Assembly (NCBI GenBank): GCA_905178155.1
Contig: CAJINV010000007.1
Location: 3,800,265 to 3,864,264 of the forward strand
DNA from: Amoebophrya sp. A120
Lineage: Eukaryota; Sar; Dinophyceae; Syndiniales; Amoebophryaceae
DNA length: 64,000 bases
Reading direction: 5' to 3'
The notes under the pieces were generated by a model. That model saw only the letters and a list, made by a program, of their open reading frames with translations, ran no database searches and was not told the DNA's origin. This document shows positions 46,433 through 56,200 of this stretch, piece after piece (within the stretch, counting starts at the first letter, position 1; every line of letters starts with the position of its first letter). Made by a program: the position numbers and the translations under genes.

Positions 46433-47836
46433 ATGAGCTTGGGTCGTACGGGCTTCCAGAAAGCTTTGCTCCCTACTCCGTGTCGTCGCGCAATCCGGGT
46501 GGCACCACAGCCCGCCCACGCAGCTTGTCTAGCAAAGCCGTTCAGGCTCCAGAGACGAAGCGTTGCCGACGTAAACCTGAACGCGCAGGTTCGAGCTACA
46601 GTGGGTGATGTTGCCGCTGGAGGTAATAGTGTGGATCCCATTTGGGCGATCGCGGACCGTGACTACGAAAGGCGAAGAGGCGCATTTTACTTTCGAACGG
46701 AGGGAATCCAGTTTTTTTGTGACGAGATCAGTGGGGTTGACAAAGAAGTGGAATTTTGCACCCTGCCACACACCCTCGGAGCTGTACTACTGTTCCGCTT
46801 CACAGACGGATCACTTGTCTCGACTGGCAGGACGATGGAAATGTGCGCGAACTCGTCCACCGGTCCAGACGGAGAAGACACATGGCGTCCGGTGTTTCTG
46901 CGTTCCGCAAGACGAGCGGACTACCGTCGCAGCGATGGGCAGGAAATCTTCCGCTTTACGGAGCGCCGCGCCTCGGGTCCGAGTCTGTCTTTCTGCGTAA
47001 CTCCGTCGCGTCGTTTCATATTTGGTGGCGAGTCTTCTGATGGGACCATGTCGACGCAGGGACTACGCAGAAACGTTTCCTTCTCGGTGAAAGATCACCT
47101 CTCAAGGACTCTCGTCGCCAGGATGTTGCGTGAAAATTGGGCTTGTCAGCCGTCTTACCCCCGCGCGTATTGGCTGCAGGAACTGGATTGCTGGAAGGAT
47201 GTGCACGGCTTCGTCCGATCGAGACTTATACCAGGAATTGTTGAATTGGAGCGATTGTTGTGGAAACCCTTCGGCCTTTCCCTGTCGTTTTCCCTGTCAA
47301 CCTGCGACACTGGCGCGCTTCTGTTCTACCAAGTCGGGCATTACCGTGTCTTGCATCGTTGCGCCGCGTATTCAGGTCCGGGTAAGCACCACAAGCTTAT
47401 TCCGATGACGAGAGCGGTTGGTGGCAGTGGTCGAACAACGCCGATGGCAGCGAGCGACATCGACGCAATCGATCTCGTCGCTGCGCTCGATTACGAAAGA
47501 GGACCAGAAAGAAAACTCGTGGGATGTTTTCTTTTCCCTCAAGCAGTCGTTCGGGCCGAGCTGCAGTGCCATGAACAACATGACGCTCGGGCGCAATGTG
47601 AAAAGTATCTGCTACTGGTTTATCCCCCTTCTAGCCAGCCCACCATGCGCAAGACGAGAAAGAAAAAAGACGAACAGCAGAGATGGTATATCGACCTACG
47701 TGCAGCCGCGTGTGCAGCCACGCGGCTTCAGAAGCTGCGCGGAATTCTCGAAGAAATCGAAGCAGTCAAGCGGATCTCTACTGATTTAAACATCTCTGAA
47801 ACGCCAGTAGCTGCAGGTGCAGCCATCTCCCGCTGA
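46433..47836 (+). CDS. hypothetical protein, 467 residues, faint MepB-like C-terminal pattern
   Basis: A single open frame from ATG 46433. The first 50 residues are Arg/Ala-rich and poor in acids (PCRRAIRVAPQPAHAACLAK), like an organelle-targeting presequence; this is inference. The body has two globular stretches, FYFRTEGIQFFCDEISGVDK with LGAVLLFRFTDGS, and YWLQELDCWKDVHGFVRSRL. Near the C-terminus GCFLFPQAVVRAEL is followed 20 residues on by KYLLLVYPPSS, which loosely recalls the GxFxFPK...YPPW pattern of MepB-type proteins (restriction-endonuclease-like fold). The similarity is too weak to name a function. A basic, helical tail (TRKKKDEQQRWYIDLRAA, then LQKLRGILEEIEAVKRI) closes the protein. 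No introns are apparent. Confidence 0.65.
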   Translation: MSLGRTGFQKALLPTPCRRAIRVAPQPAHAACLAKPFRLQRRSVADVNLNAQVRATVGDVAAGGNSVDPIWAIADRDYERRRGAFYFRTEGIQFFCDEISGVDKEVEFCTLPHTLGAVLLFRFTDGSLVSTGRTMEMCANSSTGPDGEDTWRPVFLRSARRADYRRSDGQEIFRFTERRASGPSLSFCVTPSRRFIFGGESSDGTMSTQGLRRNVSFSVKDHLSRTLVARMLRENWACQPSYPRAYWLQELDCWKDVHGFVRSRLIPGIVELERLLWKPFGLSLSFSLSTCDTGALLFYQVGHYRVLHRCAAYSGPGKHHKLIPMTRAVGGSGRTTPMAASDIDAIDLVAALDYERGPERKLVGCFLFPQAVVRAELQCHEQHDARAQCEKYLLLVYPPSSQPTMRKTRKKKDEQQRWYIDLRAAACAATRLQKLRGILEEIEAVKRISTDLNISETPVAAGAAISR

Positions 47837-48757
47837 AACCAACGGTCACAGAAATTGCTACACGTATACTCCACATACACATAGTACGTTCTATAAATAT
47901 TCTTTTCTGTTTCCACTCGGCATGCTTTTCAGCATATTGAACTGAAGATCGAAGAAGCAGATGCTGATGAGGATGATGGGTCGGCGTGTCTAGCGTGATT
48001 AAAGGCGGGAAGACCAGATCGTGGCGCTGATCGTGTTCGAACGCATGTATATATATGTCTTTCGGCTCGTGGAGGTCGGGACTAGATCAGAGTCAGAAGA
48101 ACACCCAAAACCGGTGGGTACAAGGAGGGCTCTTGTGCAGCTTTTCCGATCTAAACAATGGAAGAATCATATGAACGGATGAAGAGAAATTGAAGATCAT
48201 ATAAAAGAACGCCGTATGATACGCATGATTGGCTTCGCGTCGGCTTTCGCAACATTGATACGTAGGACGTTCCATGTTGGTTTTGCAACCGTAGTCGTGA
48301 TCGTAGCTTGTGGAGATTTTAGGGTCGCAATGCAACGTTTCAAATAAAGTTTCCTATAATCCCCGTGGCCAGGTCATCACGTCAACGTCATGATTCTGTA
48401 CCACAGAGAGAATCCCTTTTTTTCTACTTTACCTTGTTTCGAACCTGAACCATACACGATCAAGATCATCTCAAAACTCTACAACCACCAGTCGTTCGCA
48501 AATCTTGTTGCGGCTGGCTTGTTTTTCAAGCGCGTTTGCTTTTGCGTTTGTTACTTCAAAGTTTTTCTAACCGTACTCACCACCACTGCTTTCAACACCG
48601 GGGGCATTTGTTTCGCGAATGGGGTTTCTATCAAGGCCGGCACTCCATCATCACCGTACCCCTATCCCTACACGTTCACCCGTATGAAACCAAAAAAACA
48701 CACATTATTTTGTTGGCAGGACCGTGTCGTTGCAGTTGTCTTCATTTTTGTCATGCG
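47837..48757. other. intergenic; open frame continues upstream of the next gene
   Basis: The frame of the following gene stays open back to 48536, but that stretch (His/Phe-rich, pyrimidine-rich) does not look coding and is treated as 5' sequence. Confidence 0.5.
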
Positions 48758-51700
48758 ATGAATGTTATTCATGAGATGCAAGCAAGAAACCGCAGCACTA
48801 GAACTGGGAGTAGGACTAGCTTCGTATTGTGTCGTTTTTTTGGTTCCACTACCCGCATTCCGATTTCCTCTGGAGACAACGAGACCAGGCGTCGCTTTAC
48901 CCGCCGGCGATCTTCGGGTTCCGCGACCGTTTCCGGCGTTGAGGAGTCCGCTTCAGCGGCGTCGGGCTCTCCTAGATCATCTGTCCGCGGTTTTTTAGGG
49001 ACCGGCTGTGCGGAAGACGCTTTTGTTGCTGAAGCACCTGACGGGGGGGCCGGGGCGGACGCCGAGGGAAAGAACAAGTGCGATGAATTACTCTCTGACG
49101 AAAATTTAATTGTTACGACGCCACCTCAGTACGAACACGAGGAGCAGTATCATCATGTAGGACTTTGTCCCGTTGGAACGGACAAACACGAGGCGGACGA
49201 TACTACTGGGGATGTTAATCCACCGGCGGTGGCGTCTCCAATTTCTAAACCGATATTGTTTGCTGCGACAGAAACATGTGACGACGGCAGCTGCACACGT
49301 ACTAACGCACCAAAAACAGATGAAACCGAACCAGCCGGATCCGGCCACAAGAAGGACGCAAGAGCCACCGCGCCAGTGACTGTGACTGTGCCTTCTCCGG
49401 AGGAAAGTGCAATCGGGTTAAAGAGCGGAATGGGAATGAGGGAAGCTGAAAGCGAGGGAAGCCAGATGCACGTAGACTGCAACGCGACACGTGAAAATGA
49501 GTCAAGCATGATCGCTGCCGCAGCTTCCCCTCCCACAGATGAGCTCACAAGCAGCAAACCCCTCTGTGAAGATGCCCTTCCGTTGAAGCGAGACGATGGG
49601 TCTCCTGCGTTGAAGAGCTTTTCACCGCCCGAACAGCAAATGACACAAACGAGACCTGGGACAGAAACAGCGGAAGCGCTTCTAGCGCATCAACCGACAA
49701 AAATTAGTTCGAGTTGTAAAGATACAAATGGCGTAGACCGGGATGCGTCTGGGAATAGCAATAGCCCCTTGCAGATGAATCTAGTACCAGGATCAGCCTG
49801 CAAAGGCGCTGCTTCACGACCAGATCACTCCACCACTAAAGACGGCACCAACGAAGCCGAAGACCAAGATGAGGAGGAAGATGCACTGCCCGTAAAAAAA
49901 GCTGCGAAGACAACAGCTTCTGGGAGTACCACGGGCCCCACAACAACCAGCACAATCTTCGTCTACGGCACACTCCAGTCCGTCCTTGTGCTGGAAGCTT
50001 TGTTGTCCCGCGTTCCAAAACGCAAACCCGCCGTTTTGGTCGGACAGAACTTTGAAGGTCCGTTTTTCGTGCGGGAGCAACCGTATCCCGGGGTGGTGGT
50101 GACTAGAAGTGCAGAGAGTTCTTGTAACGGTGTGTCGAAAACAAGAGGCCCAGTGGCATGTGGCGGTCAGCACTTCAGTTCTTCGACGACGTCGCCCCGT
50201 GCTGGAAAGTCGCCTCCAGCAGTGACTCAGCAAAAGAAGCAAGATAGCGCGCTCAAGCATTTCGGTGCCGTTCTTGCCGCCGAGCCGGTCCACTTCCCTC
50301 CCGGGACACCAGTTTCTTCGCCGGGCGGGAGGAGTAGAGGTCTGAATTTGAATATGGACGACAATGAAACTACCTTGTCTACTTCGGTTGTGAAAAAACC
50401 TGCAAGCTCTTCAAGCAGTTCTCTCACAAATCCAGCAGCGGAGAACTACAATACCTGTTCTTACGTGTATTCGAACTCGACATCATCAACTCCAGCACGT
50501 CCTAAATGTTCTGGAATAGCAGGAGCGGCGAGCACCAGTACCAGAGCTCCTGAACGCGAACCTGCGGCGGAACAAGCACCTCCCGCGGACCCGGTACCCT
50601 ATCCCAGCTCGCGTTCTTGGTGGTACTTGCCCATTGGGTACGGTGCGGACAGTGGAAGTGGTAGTGGTGTAGCAAGTTCATCCATCGGCAAAAAGAAGAC
50701 CGGTGAAGGAGATGGGGGCGACCGCGAAGCGTCTGCGGGGCTGGGTTTCGTTGAAGAAAACATTGACCATTCGCCTTCGCCCAGCAAGCATCAAACCGAG
50801 CAACATCCGGGAGGCGTCGCACCGCCATCCTCGTTCAGCCTCGCGGAGCAGTTGCAGCGCTTTGTGGGCGGTTGCTGCACCGGAAGACAGAAGGAGTTCC
50901 CCCACAACTTGTTCAGTGGTGAGTACTACCACAAGTTGCACCAAGACGGGCGCAGACGCGACATGGGCGGGAACGCAATGCAGCCGCGGATGAACCCGAT
51001 GAAGAGAGGGAATAGAGGGACTAGTTGTAAGCGGGGACACAAGCAAGCTGCAGGCCCAGCGGGTTCTTTCCTCACACAGGAGGACGCAGAAGAAATCTTC
51101 GAGAAAATCTTACATGCACAGGCGGAAAACGGGCCGGGGCTGTATGTGTTTCCGGATATGAAGGACTGCCGCGTCGGAGGTTTCAGGTTCAGTACAGACC
51201 AGGACAACGTCTACACGGGGAACGAGGGTGGAGCTTCTGGCAGCAGTGTCGCAGCTGCAGGCATCCTTTCAAGAAATACTAACCTGGCACCGGACGACGA
51301 CCCCTTTCTGGTCCGGGACTGTGCGGCGAACGACCACGTCGGCGAGAATTATGGGCGGGAACACGAAAGCGATATCAACACTGGTGTTCCAGACAACCAC
51401 AACTCCTGGTGGCTCGGGCAGCAGTTGCAGTTTGTTTCCGAGTTCTTCAAGTTTATTTTGGCTCGCGACAATGTTGAATCGCAACAAAGTACATTAGGAT
51501 CCACGACGAATCACGATCAGCTTGAAACTGCTCCCGCAAAAGAACGTGTGTTGAATCTGATCCCGGGGTTTGTGATGGAAAACCTGTCAGAGGAGGAATT
51601 AGCATTACTCGATTACTTCGAGGACGAAGACGAATACGAGCGGGTGGCCTTGCCAATCATCGCTTCTGGAGCTGGTTGTGAGGACTACAGCGGGGACAAC

Positions 51701-52183
51701 AGTTGCTCATCATCTTCCGGTAAGGGAGAAAATACTGTAAGTCAGAATCATGAACAAGATCCTTCTTCGTGCACGACGAAGTTCGCTTCTATGTACGCCT
51801 ATCGGGAGCAGCGAAGGGCGAATTTGGAACTGCCCGAGTCCCTCAACGCGAAGGTAGACCACGAACAGGACCCCATGCCAGAGGACGGTATGAGTGAAAA
51901 GGAGGCATCAACTCGAACTGCATTTTCGACCAAAACCTCGTCGTCCCCAGTCTCGAAAAAAGTCGGAAGAATTGTGAAGGAAAAGTGGTTTGCGATGCGG
52001 GACTTCATGGAGAAAAAAGACGTACATGAGCAGTACGTGGACGACTGCAAGTACTGGCGCGGCCAGTTTTTCGAGGAGGAGAAGTTTTTCAAAAACGTAC
52101 ACTGTCCGGAAGAAGAAGCCGAAGCTTCTTCACAGCTGGACGAAAATGAAGATGAATTATTGAAGAGGACGGATACGGAATGA
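48758..52183 (+). CDS. AIG2/gamma-glutamylcyclotransferase-like protein with domain split by long insertion
   Basis: Taking ATG 48758 (MNVIHEMQARNRSTRTGS) gives 1141 residues in one exon; 48536 would add 74 residues of doubtful coding quality. After about 390 disordered, Ser/Glu/Thr-rich residues, STIFVYGTLQSVLVLEALLS begins an AIG2/GGCT fold (FVYGTL substrate-loop motif, then FFVREQPYPGVVV). The second half of the domain is found only at about residues 943-968 (LSEEELALLDYFEDEDEYER, matching the family's LDxxEGxxYxR). It is followed by MYAYREQRRANLEL and a C-terminal helix KWFAMRDFMEKKDVHEQYVD as in plant AIG2-like proteins. About 490 residues of mostly disordered sequence separate the halves. 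Family members make 5-oxoproline from gamma-glutamyl compounds; activity here is uncertain. The Glu in the LDYFEDED segment could be the catalytic acid, but assignment needs an alignment. Confidence 0.75.
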   Translation: MNVIHEMQARNRSTRTGSRTSFVLCRFFGSTTRIPISSGDNETRRRFTRRRSSGSATVSGVEESASAASGSPRSSVRGFLGTGCAEDAFVAEAPDGGAGADAEGKNKCDELLSDENLIVTTPPQYEHEEQYHHVGLCPVGTDKHEADDTTGDVNPPAVASPISKPILFAATETCDDGSCTRTNAPKTDETEPAGSGHKKDARATAPVTVTVPSPEESAIGLKSGMGMREAESEGSQMHVDCNATRENESSMIAAAASPPTDELTSSKPLCEDALPLKRDDGSPALKSFSPPEQQMTQTRPGTETAEALLAHQPTKISSSCKDTNGVDRDASGNSNSPLQMNLVPGSACKGAASRPDHSTTKDGTNEAEDQDEEEDALPVKKAAKTTASGSTTGPTTTSTIFVYGTLQSVLVLEALLSRVPKRKPAVLVGQNFEGPFFVREQPYPGVVVTRSAESSCNGVSKTRGPVACGGQHFSSSTTSPRAGKSPPAVTQQKKQDSALKHFGAVLAAEPVHFPPGTPVSSPGGRSRGLNLNMDDNETTLSTSVVKKPASSSSSSLTNPAAENYNTCSYVYSNSTSSTPARPKCSGIAGAASTSTRAPEREPAAEQAPPADPVPYPSSRSWWYLPIGYGADSGSGSGVASSSIGKKKTGEGDGGDREASAGLGFVEENIDHSPSPSKHQTEQHPGGVAPPSSFSLAEQLQRFVGGCCTGRQKEFPHNLFSGEYYHKLHQDGRRRDMGGNAMQPRMNPMKRGNRGTSCKRGHKQAAGPAGSFLTQEDAEEIFEKILHAQAENGPGLYVFPDMKDCRVGGFRFSTDQDNVYTGNEGGASGSSVAAAGILSRNTNLAPDDDPFLVRDCAANDHVGENYGREHESDINTGVPDNHNSWWLGQQLQFVSEFFKFILARDNVESQQSTLGSTTNHDQLETAPAKERVLNLIPGFVMENLSEEELALLDYFEDEDEYERVALPIIASGAGCEDYSGDNSCSSSSGKGENTVSQNHEQDPSSCTTKFASMYAYREQRRANLELPESLNAKVDHEQDPMPEDGMSEKEASTRTAFSTKTSSSPVSKKVGRIVKEKWFAMRDFMEKKDVHEQYVDDCKYWRGQFFEEEKFFKNVHCPEEEAEASSQLDENEDELLKRTDTE

Positions 52184-53252
52184 ATTACGCCATTGTCCGG
52201 CCAAAGCCATCAAACTAATGAACTTGCTGACGAGTTATCTGGTCGCAGTCGCAGTTGCAGGGAACTGATGAAAGTAATATTGAACATCACCAGAGGAGCG
52301 AATCTGACTGAAATACTGTAGAATCGGCGAGACGACATGAACTAGAGCGTAGCCTTGAGCGGATTTTATATTGTCCACAAAAGTAGTACAAGTACAGAAA
52401 GCGGTGCAGTTTTGACAACTTTGCGCTTTTTCTGCTTTTTGCGAAACCATCGTCAAAATTTATTTCTTGATATCGCGATGCGTATGTGATGAATCATAAG
52501 GGTGAACGAGCGTGATTTGTCAGTAGTGTTTCTGTGTTGATGCTGGTGTCGTACCAGCTATTCGCCCGCTGTGTACTGTAAGCCCAAGGAGTTGTTCTCT
52601 TGGTCCTTTCTTGCGATAGTGCTCATCAAGTAGGTCAACGTCATTGTCGAGCTCATTATCATGGACGGGAGATCAAAGCCGATGGAAATACCAGCCGCGA
52701 TCGAGACCGAGATAGAAATATTCCCCGATCTTGACAGACTTCCGAGCACGATCGCGATCATGGGGATGTTCTGCATTAAAATGCGTGTTGCATTCAAGTT
52801 CTAGATCATCATCATGTTGTGTAGGTCGCAAAAAGATCTACGAACATGGATCATAAAGAGAACGATGGACAAAAGACACACGAGAGCACCTTGTGAAGAT
52901 CAGATTCCTAGTGTGCTGTAGGATCGTTCATATGTAACAGTTCGAAGAACTCAACTCTCCACCTGTGGTGCCGCATGTAGTTTAACACGACCGAGCTTCA
53001 TCTTCATAACCCAGGCGACCGATGAGGATCATTGCGACGACAATTCCATGACACATCCATAAAGAAGGTGCTAATCATGGTAGTAGTGCTAGTATGAAAA
53101 TATGTCCTTCTTCTACTGCTCGGCTGTACTATCTTGAGCGGCATAGAAATCTTGCGAACGAACACTAAGGTCATCCCGTAGTACATCACCTCACCTACAA
53201 TTGAAAAGGAGCAAAGTCTTCTGTTTTTCCCTAGGACAGTACGCAAAATATC
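52184..53252. other. intergenic, no gene seen
   Basis: About 1.1 kb of AT-richer sequence with short frames only; the methyltransferase gene begins directly at its right end. Confidence 0.55.
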
Positions 53253-56200
53253 ATGTCCGCATCAAGTGGCGCGCTCGCGCAGCTGCAACAGCTGGACGTG
53301 AGCACCGCCGCTGCCCGCGACCTGGTGTTTCACCTTCAAACCACGGCGAAAAAGATTGACCCAACGAATCCGGCCCAAAGTCGAGCTTTTCTGGAAGCGC
53401 TGAAACGCTTGCTCACCGGCTTGAAATGGCACCTGGAGCAGGAGAACGGCGTCTGGTCCAGGCAGCTGACCCAGATTTGGTGGAGCCTGGCAGCGCTAGC
53501 GGCGGTGCCCGATTTCGGCTCAGTTCTTAAGGCGGAGTTGCAGGCACTTTTACAAAGAGACGTCGGCGGCGAAAAATGTAGTGGCCCTCTCGTGCAAGCG
53601 ACGCTGTACCAAATCGGGAGTTTCGCAACAGACGCGATGGGTGTGTCTTTGGTGCTGTGGAGTGTGTCAAAATTGATCGACTTTTTCCCCGCCCCCGCGG
53701 GAAGCAGAGAAGCGTCTAATCATGTCCAGATGAAAGGCCGCGAGAATCCAACGGACGCATTGATCAAGCCGTTCCTGTTGCTTGTCGCAGAGAGTGATGG
53801 AACAGGGCAGCACAGCTTGGTCATCAATTTTCAAGACACAGCGAATGCCCTGTCCGCACTGGCGAAGCTCCATGATGCGCGGAATGCGACGAGGACTTCG
53901 ACTTCATCGACGTGGTCCAACCCTGTTGTAGGAGACGCCGACGACAACTCTGCTGGAACTGCGTCTTCTGAAGCTTGTTTGACTTCTACACACCACAACC
54001 ACGATGAGATGACTCGTCTTTACCGGTCCGCCGCGGCCGCGTTTCTGAATGCAGCAGTTGCTGCATTGGGCGGCGGCACTGGGAAAAAAGGGAAAGGGAA
54101 GGCGGTCAAGGGAAAATGCAAGAATCAGAAAGGTGGAAATGCCGGGAATAAAAGCGGCAAGGGGAACAGTAAGGGTGGAAAAGATGGTAGTGCCATCAGT
54201 GCTGGCCCTTCGAAGCAGATTCAGCCGGTGGAGATAGCTACGATTCTGTGGGCGTCTTTTGTGAGCTTGAGGCTGCAGGTGAAAAATCAAGTTCGCGAAC
54301 TGTTGTGGACGAAGGCCCACGAGCTAGTCGCGCAAATGGAGCTGTCGCAAATTGCGATGTTGCTCCAAGCACTGACGGTCGGCGTGGAAGGTCCTGGAAC
54401 AACCAACGGCGCTGCGTGTTCAAGAATAATGGAACAGGGAACCAACAGCAACAAAGCTGCCTCGTTGGAGCGCTCCACCACTGTAATCGGCCCTCGGATT
54501 ACGGAGTTGCTAGGAAAGAAAGCGCAAACACCTTTCTCTTGGTCCTTTATCACTGTTTTGCGGTGCTGGGAGAGGATCGTCGCAGAACAAAGGGGAAAAA
54601 ACGAGAAGAAATCTTCAGAAGGTGCAGATCATTGCTGCGCAGTCTGGAGCACAATCCTCGACTTTGGCGCCGAGAAGGCCCGCGGGGGCAAGTTTTTCTC
54701 GCCCCGCGACATCGCGGAGCTGAGCAGTGTGAGACTCGACTCCTCTGGTGACATGTGGCCGACACACGGTCGTGGGAACGAAAATAGCAAGGAGCGCGCT
54801 CTCATAGACGCCTTGGAAAAAGCGTGGTTTGCGAAGCTGGATGAGAAAACTGAGAGCAGCACTTGCAGGAATTTTTTCTCCAGAACCCTCTCCGGGTTTC
54901 TCCAGGTGCGACAGGTTATCTCCCCCACTTCTTTGCCCGAGTTCGAGAAGAAACTGCGCCGGTACTGCGAAGGCGTCGTGAGGACAGCGAAAACAGGTCA
55001 TGAGGTTGCCGCCAGCAAAGGCGCACGTGATCAGATGATGTTGATTCCAGACATTCTGCAAAGTTTCGCAACAGTGTCCACCACGAAGCAGCAAGTGATT
55101 TCAGAGAAGCTCCAGGCGAGTTTGCTCAAGACCCTGACGGAAAACGTGAATGTCAGCATCGATGTCGCAGAAAACGCAAACGTCAACGAGTGGAAAGATA
55201 CTTGTGAAGCCGTCTGCAAAACGCTGTACGCGGTGGCAAAGCTGAGCCGTGGTCGGGCGCGGAATGCCTTCAGCCTGAAGGTTTTTGGTGCAGTGGTGCG
55301 GTTTCTGGAGAGAGTCGAAGCTTCAAGACTGTTCACGTTGTGTCTTAAAACAGCGACGGCCTCCTGTGGAAATGCGTCTCGCAGCACTCCACAACTTCGC
55401 ACCGACCGGCTCACAATCGGCATTTGGGCGCTGGGGGTTTTGAGTCAGCAATACCCGCTGAAAGTGGATCAGACTTGTCCTAACTTTTTCGACGCTTTAC
55501 TGAAAGAGTTGCGTGTGGTAAAGGTCAACACTTTGTTCGGCGCCGACCTCGCAAACAGCATTTGGGGGGTTGCGGCCCTGTCCTTGGGAGGAGTTGAAGA
55601 AGAGGAAATTGGAATTGCATCTGCGAAGGACGACGAAGACAATACTCCTGCGGCACAAGAGATGCAGACGCTTGCCGCTACAGGCGTCCAGGCGCACCTC
55701 GCGAAGGCCTTCTGTGCCAACCTGCACACCCTTTCCCCAGGTCAGTTCGCGTTCACACTTTTCAGCGTGGCCAAATTTGAGCTGAGTGCCGAAGTGAGGA
55801 ATCAGCTCGTGGTTGCGCTGACCGACACTGTTCTGAGAATGTCTACATCGTCTGATGCCGGAAGACATCAAACAAACGACGATCAGAAACGGGGCACAAC
55901 TTCTGCAAAGCCCTCCGCACAGCTTGCCCTGCGCAACTTCCCCTCCGAGTCGTCTGTTGGAATGATGCTTTCCGGGTTTGTGTCTGTGATATCTCCCTCC
56001 TCCTCGTCGGCGTCGCAAATAGGGGGAGTCGAAGGGAAAGCAAATGGCACGAACGTGGAAGGGCGAAATCTCACTGCACAGCTATCCATTGCACTTCGCA
56101 AATGTCTGGTGCCGGAACTGTTGCACATGTATAACAGTTCGTGCGATGTTGACATCCAGGAGGAGAAGGTCAGCGGAGAAAATCTTCCGGAGCAAGGTAT

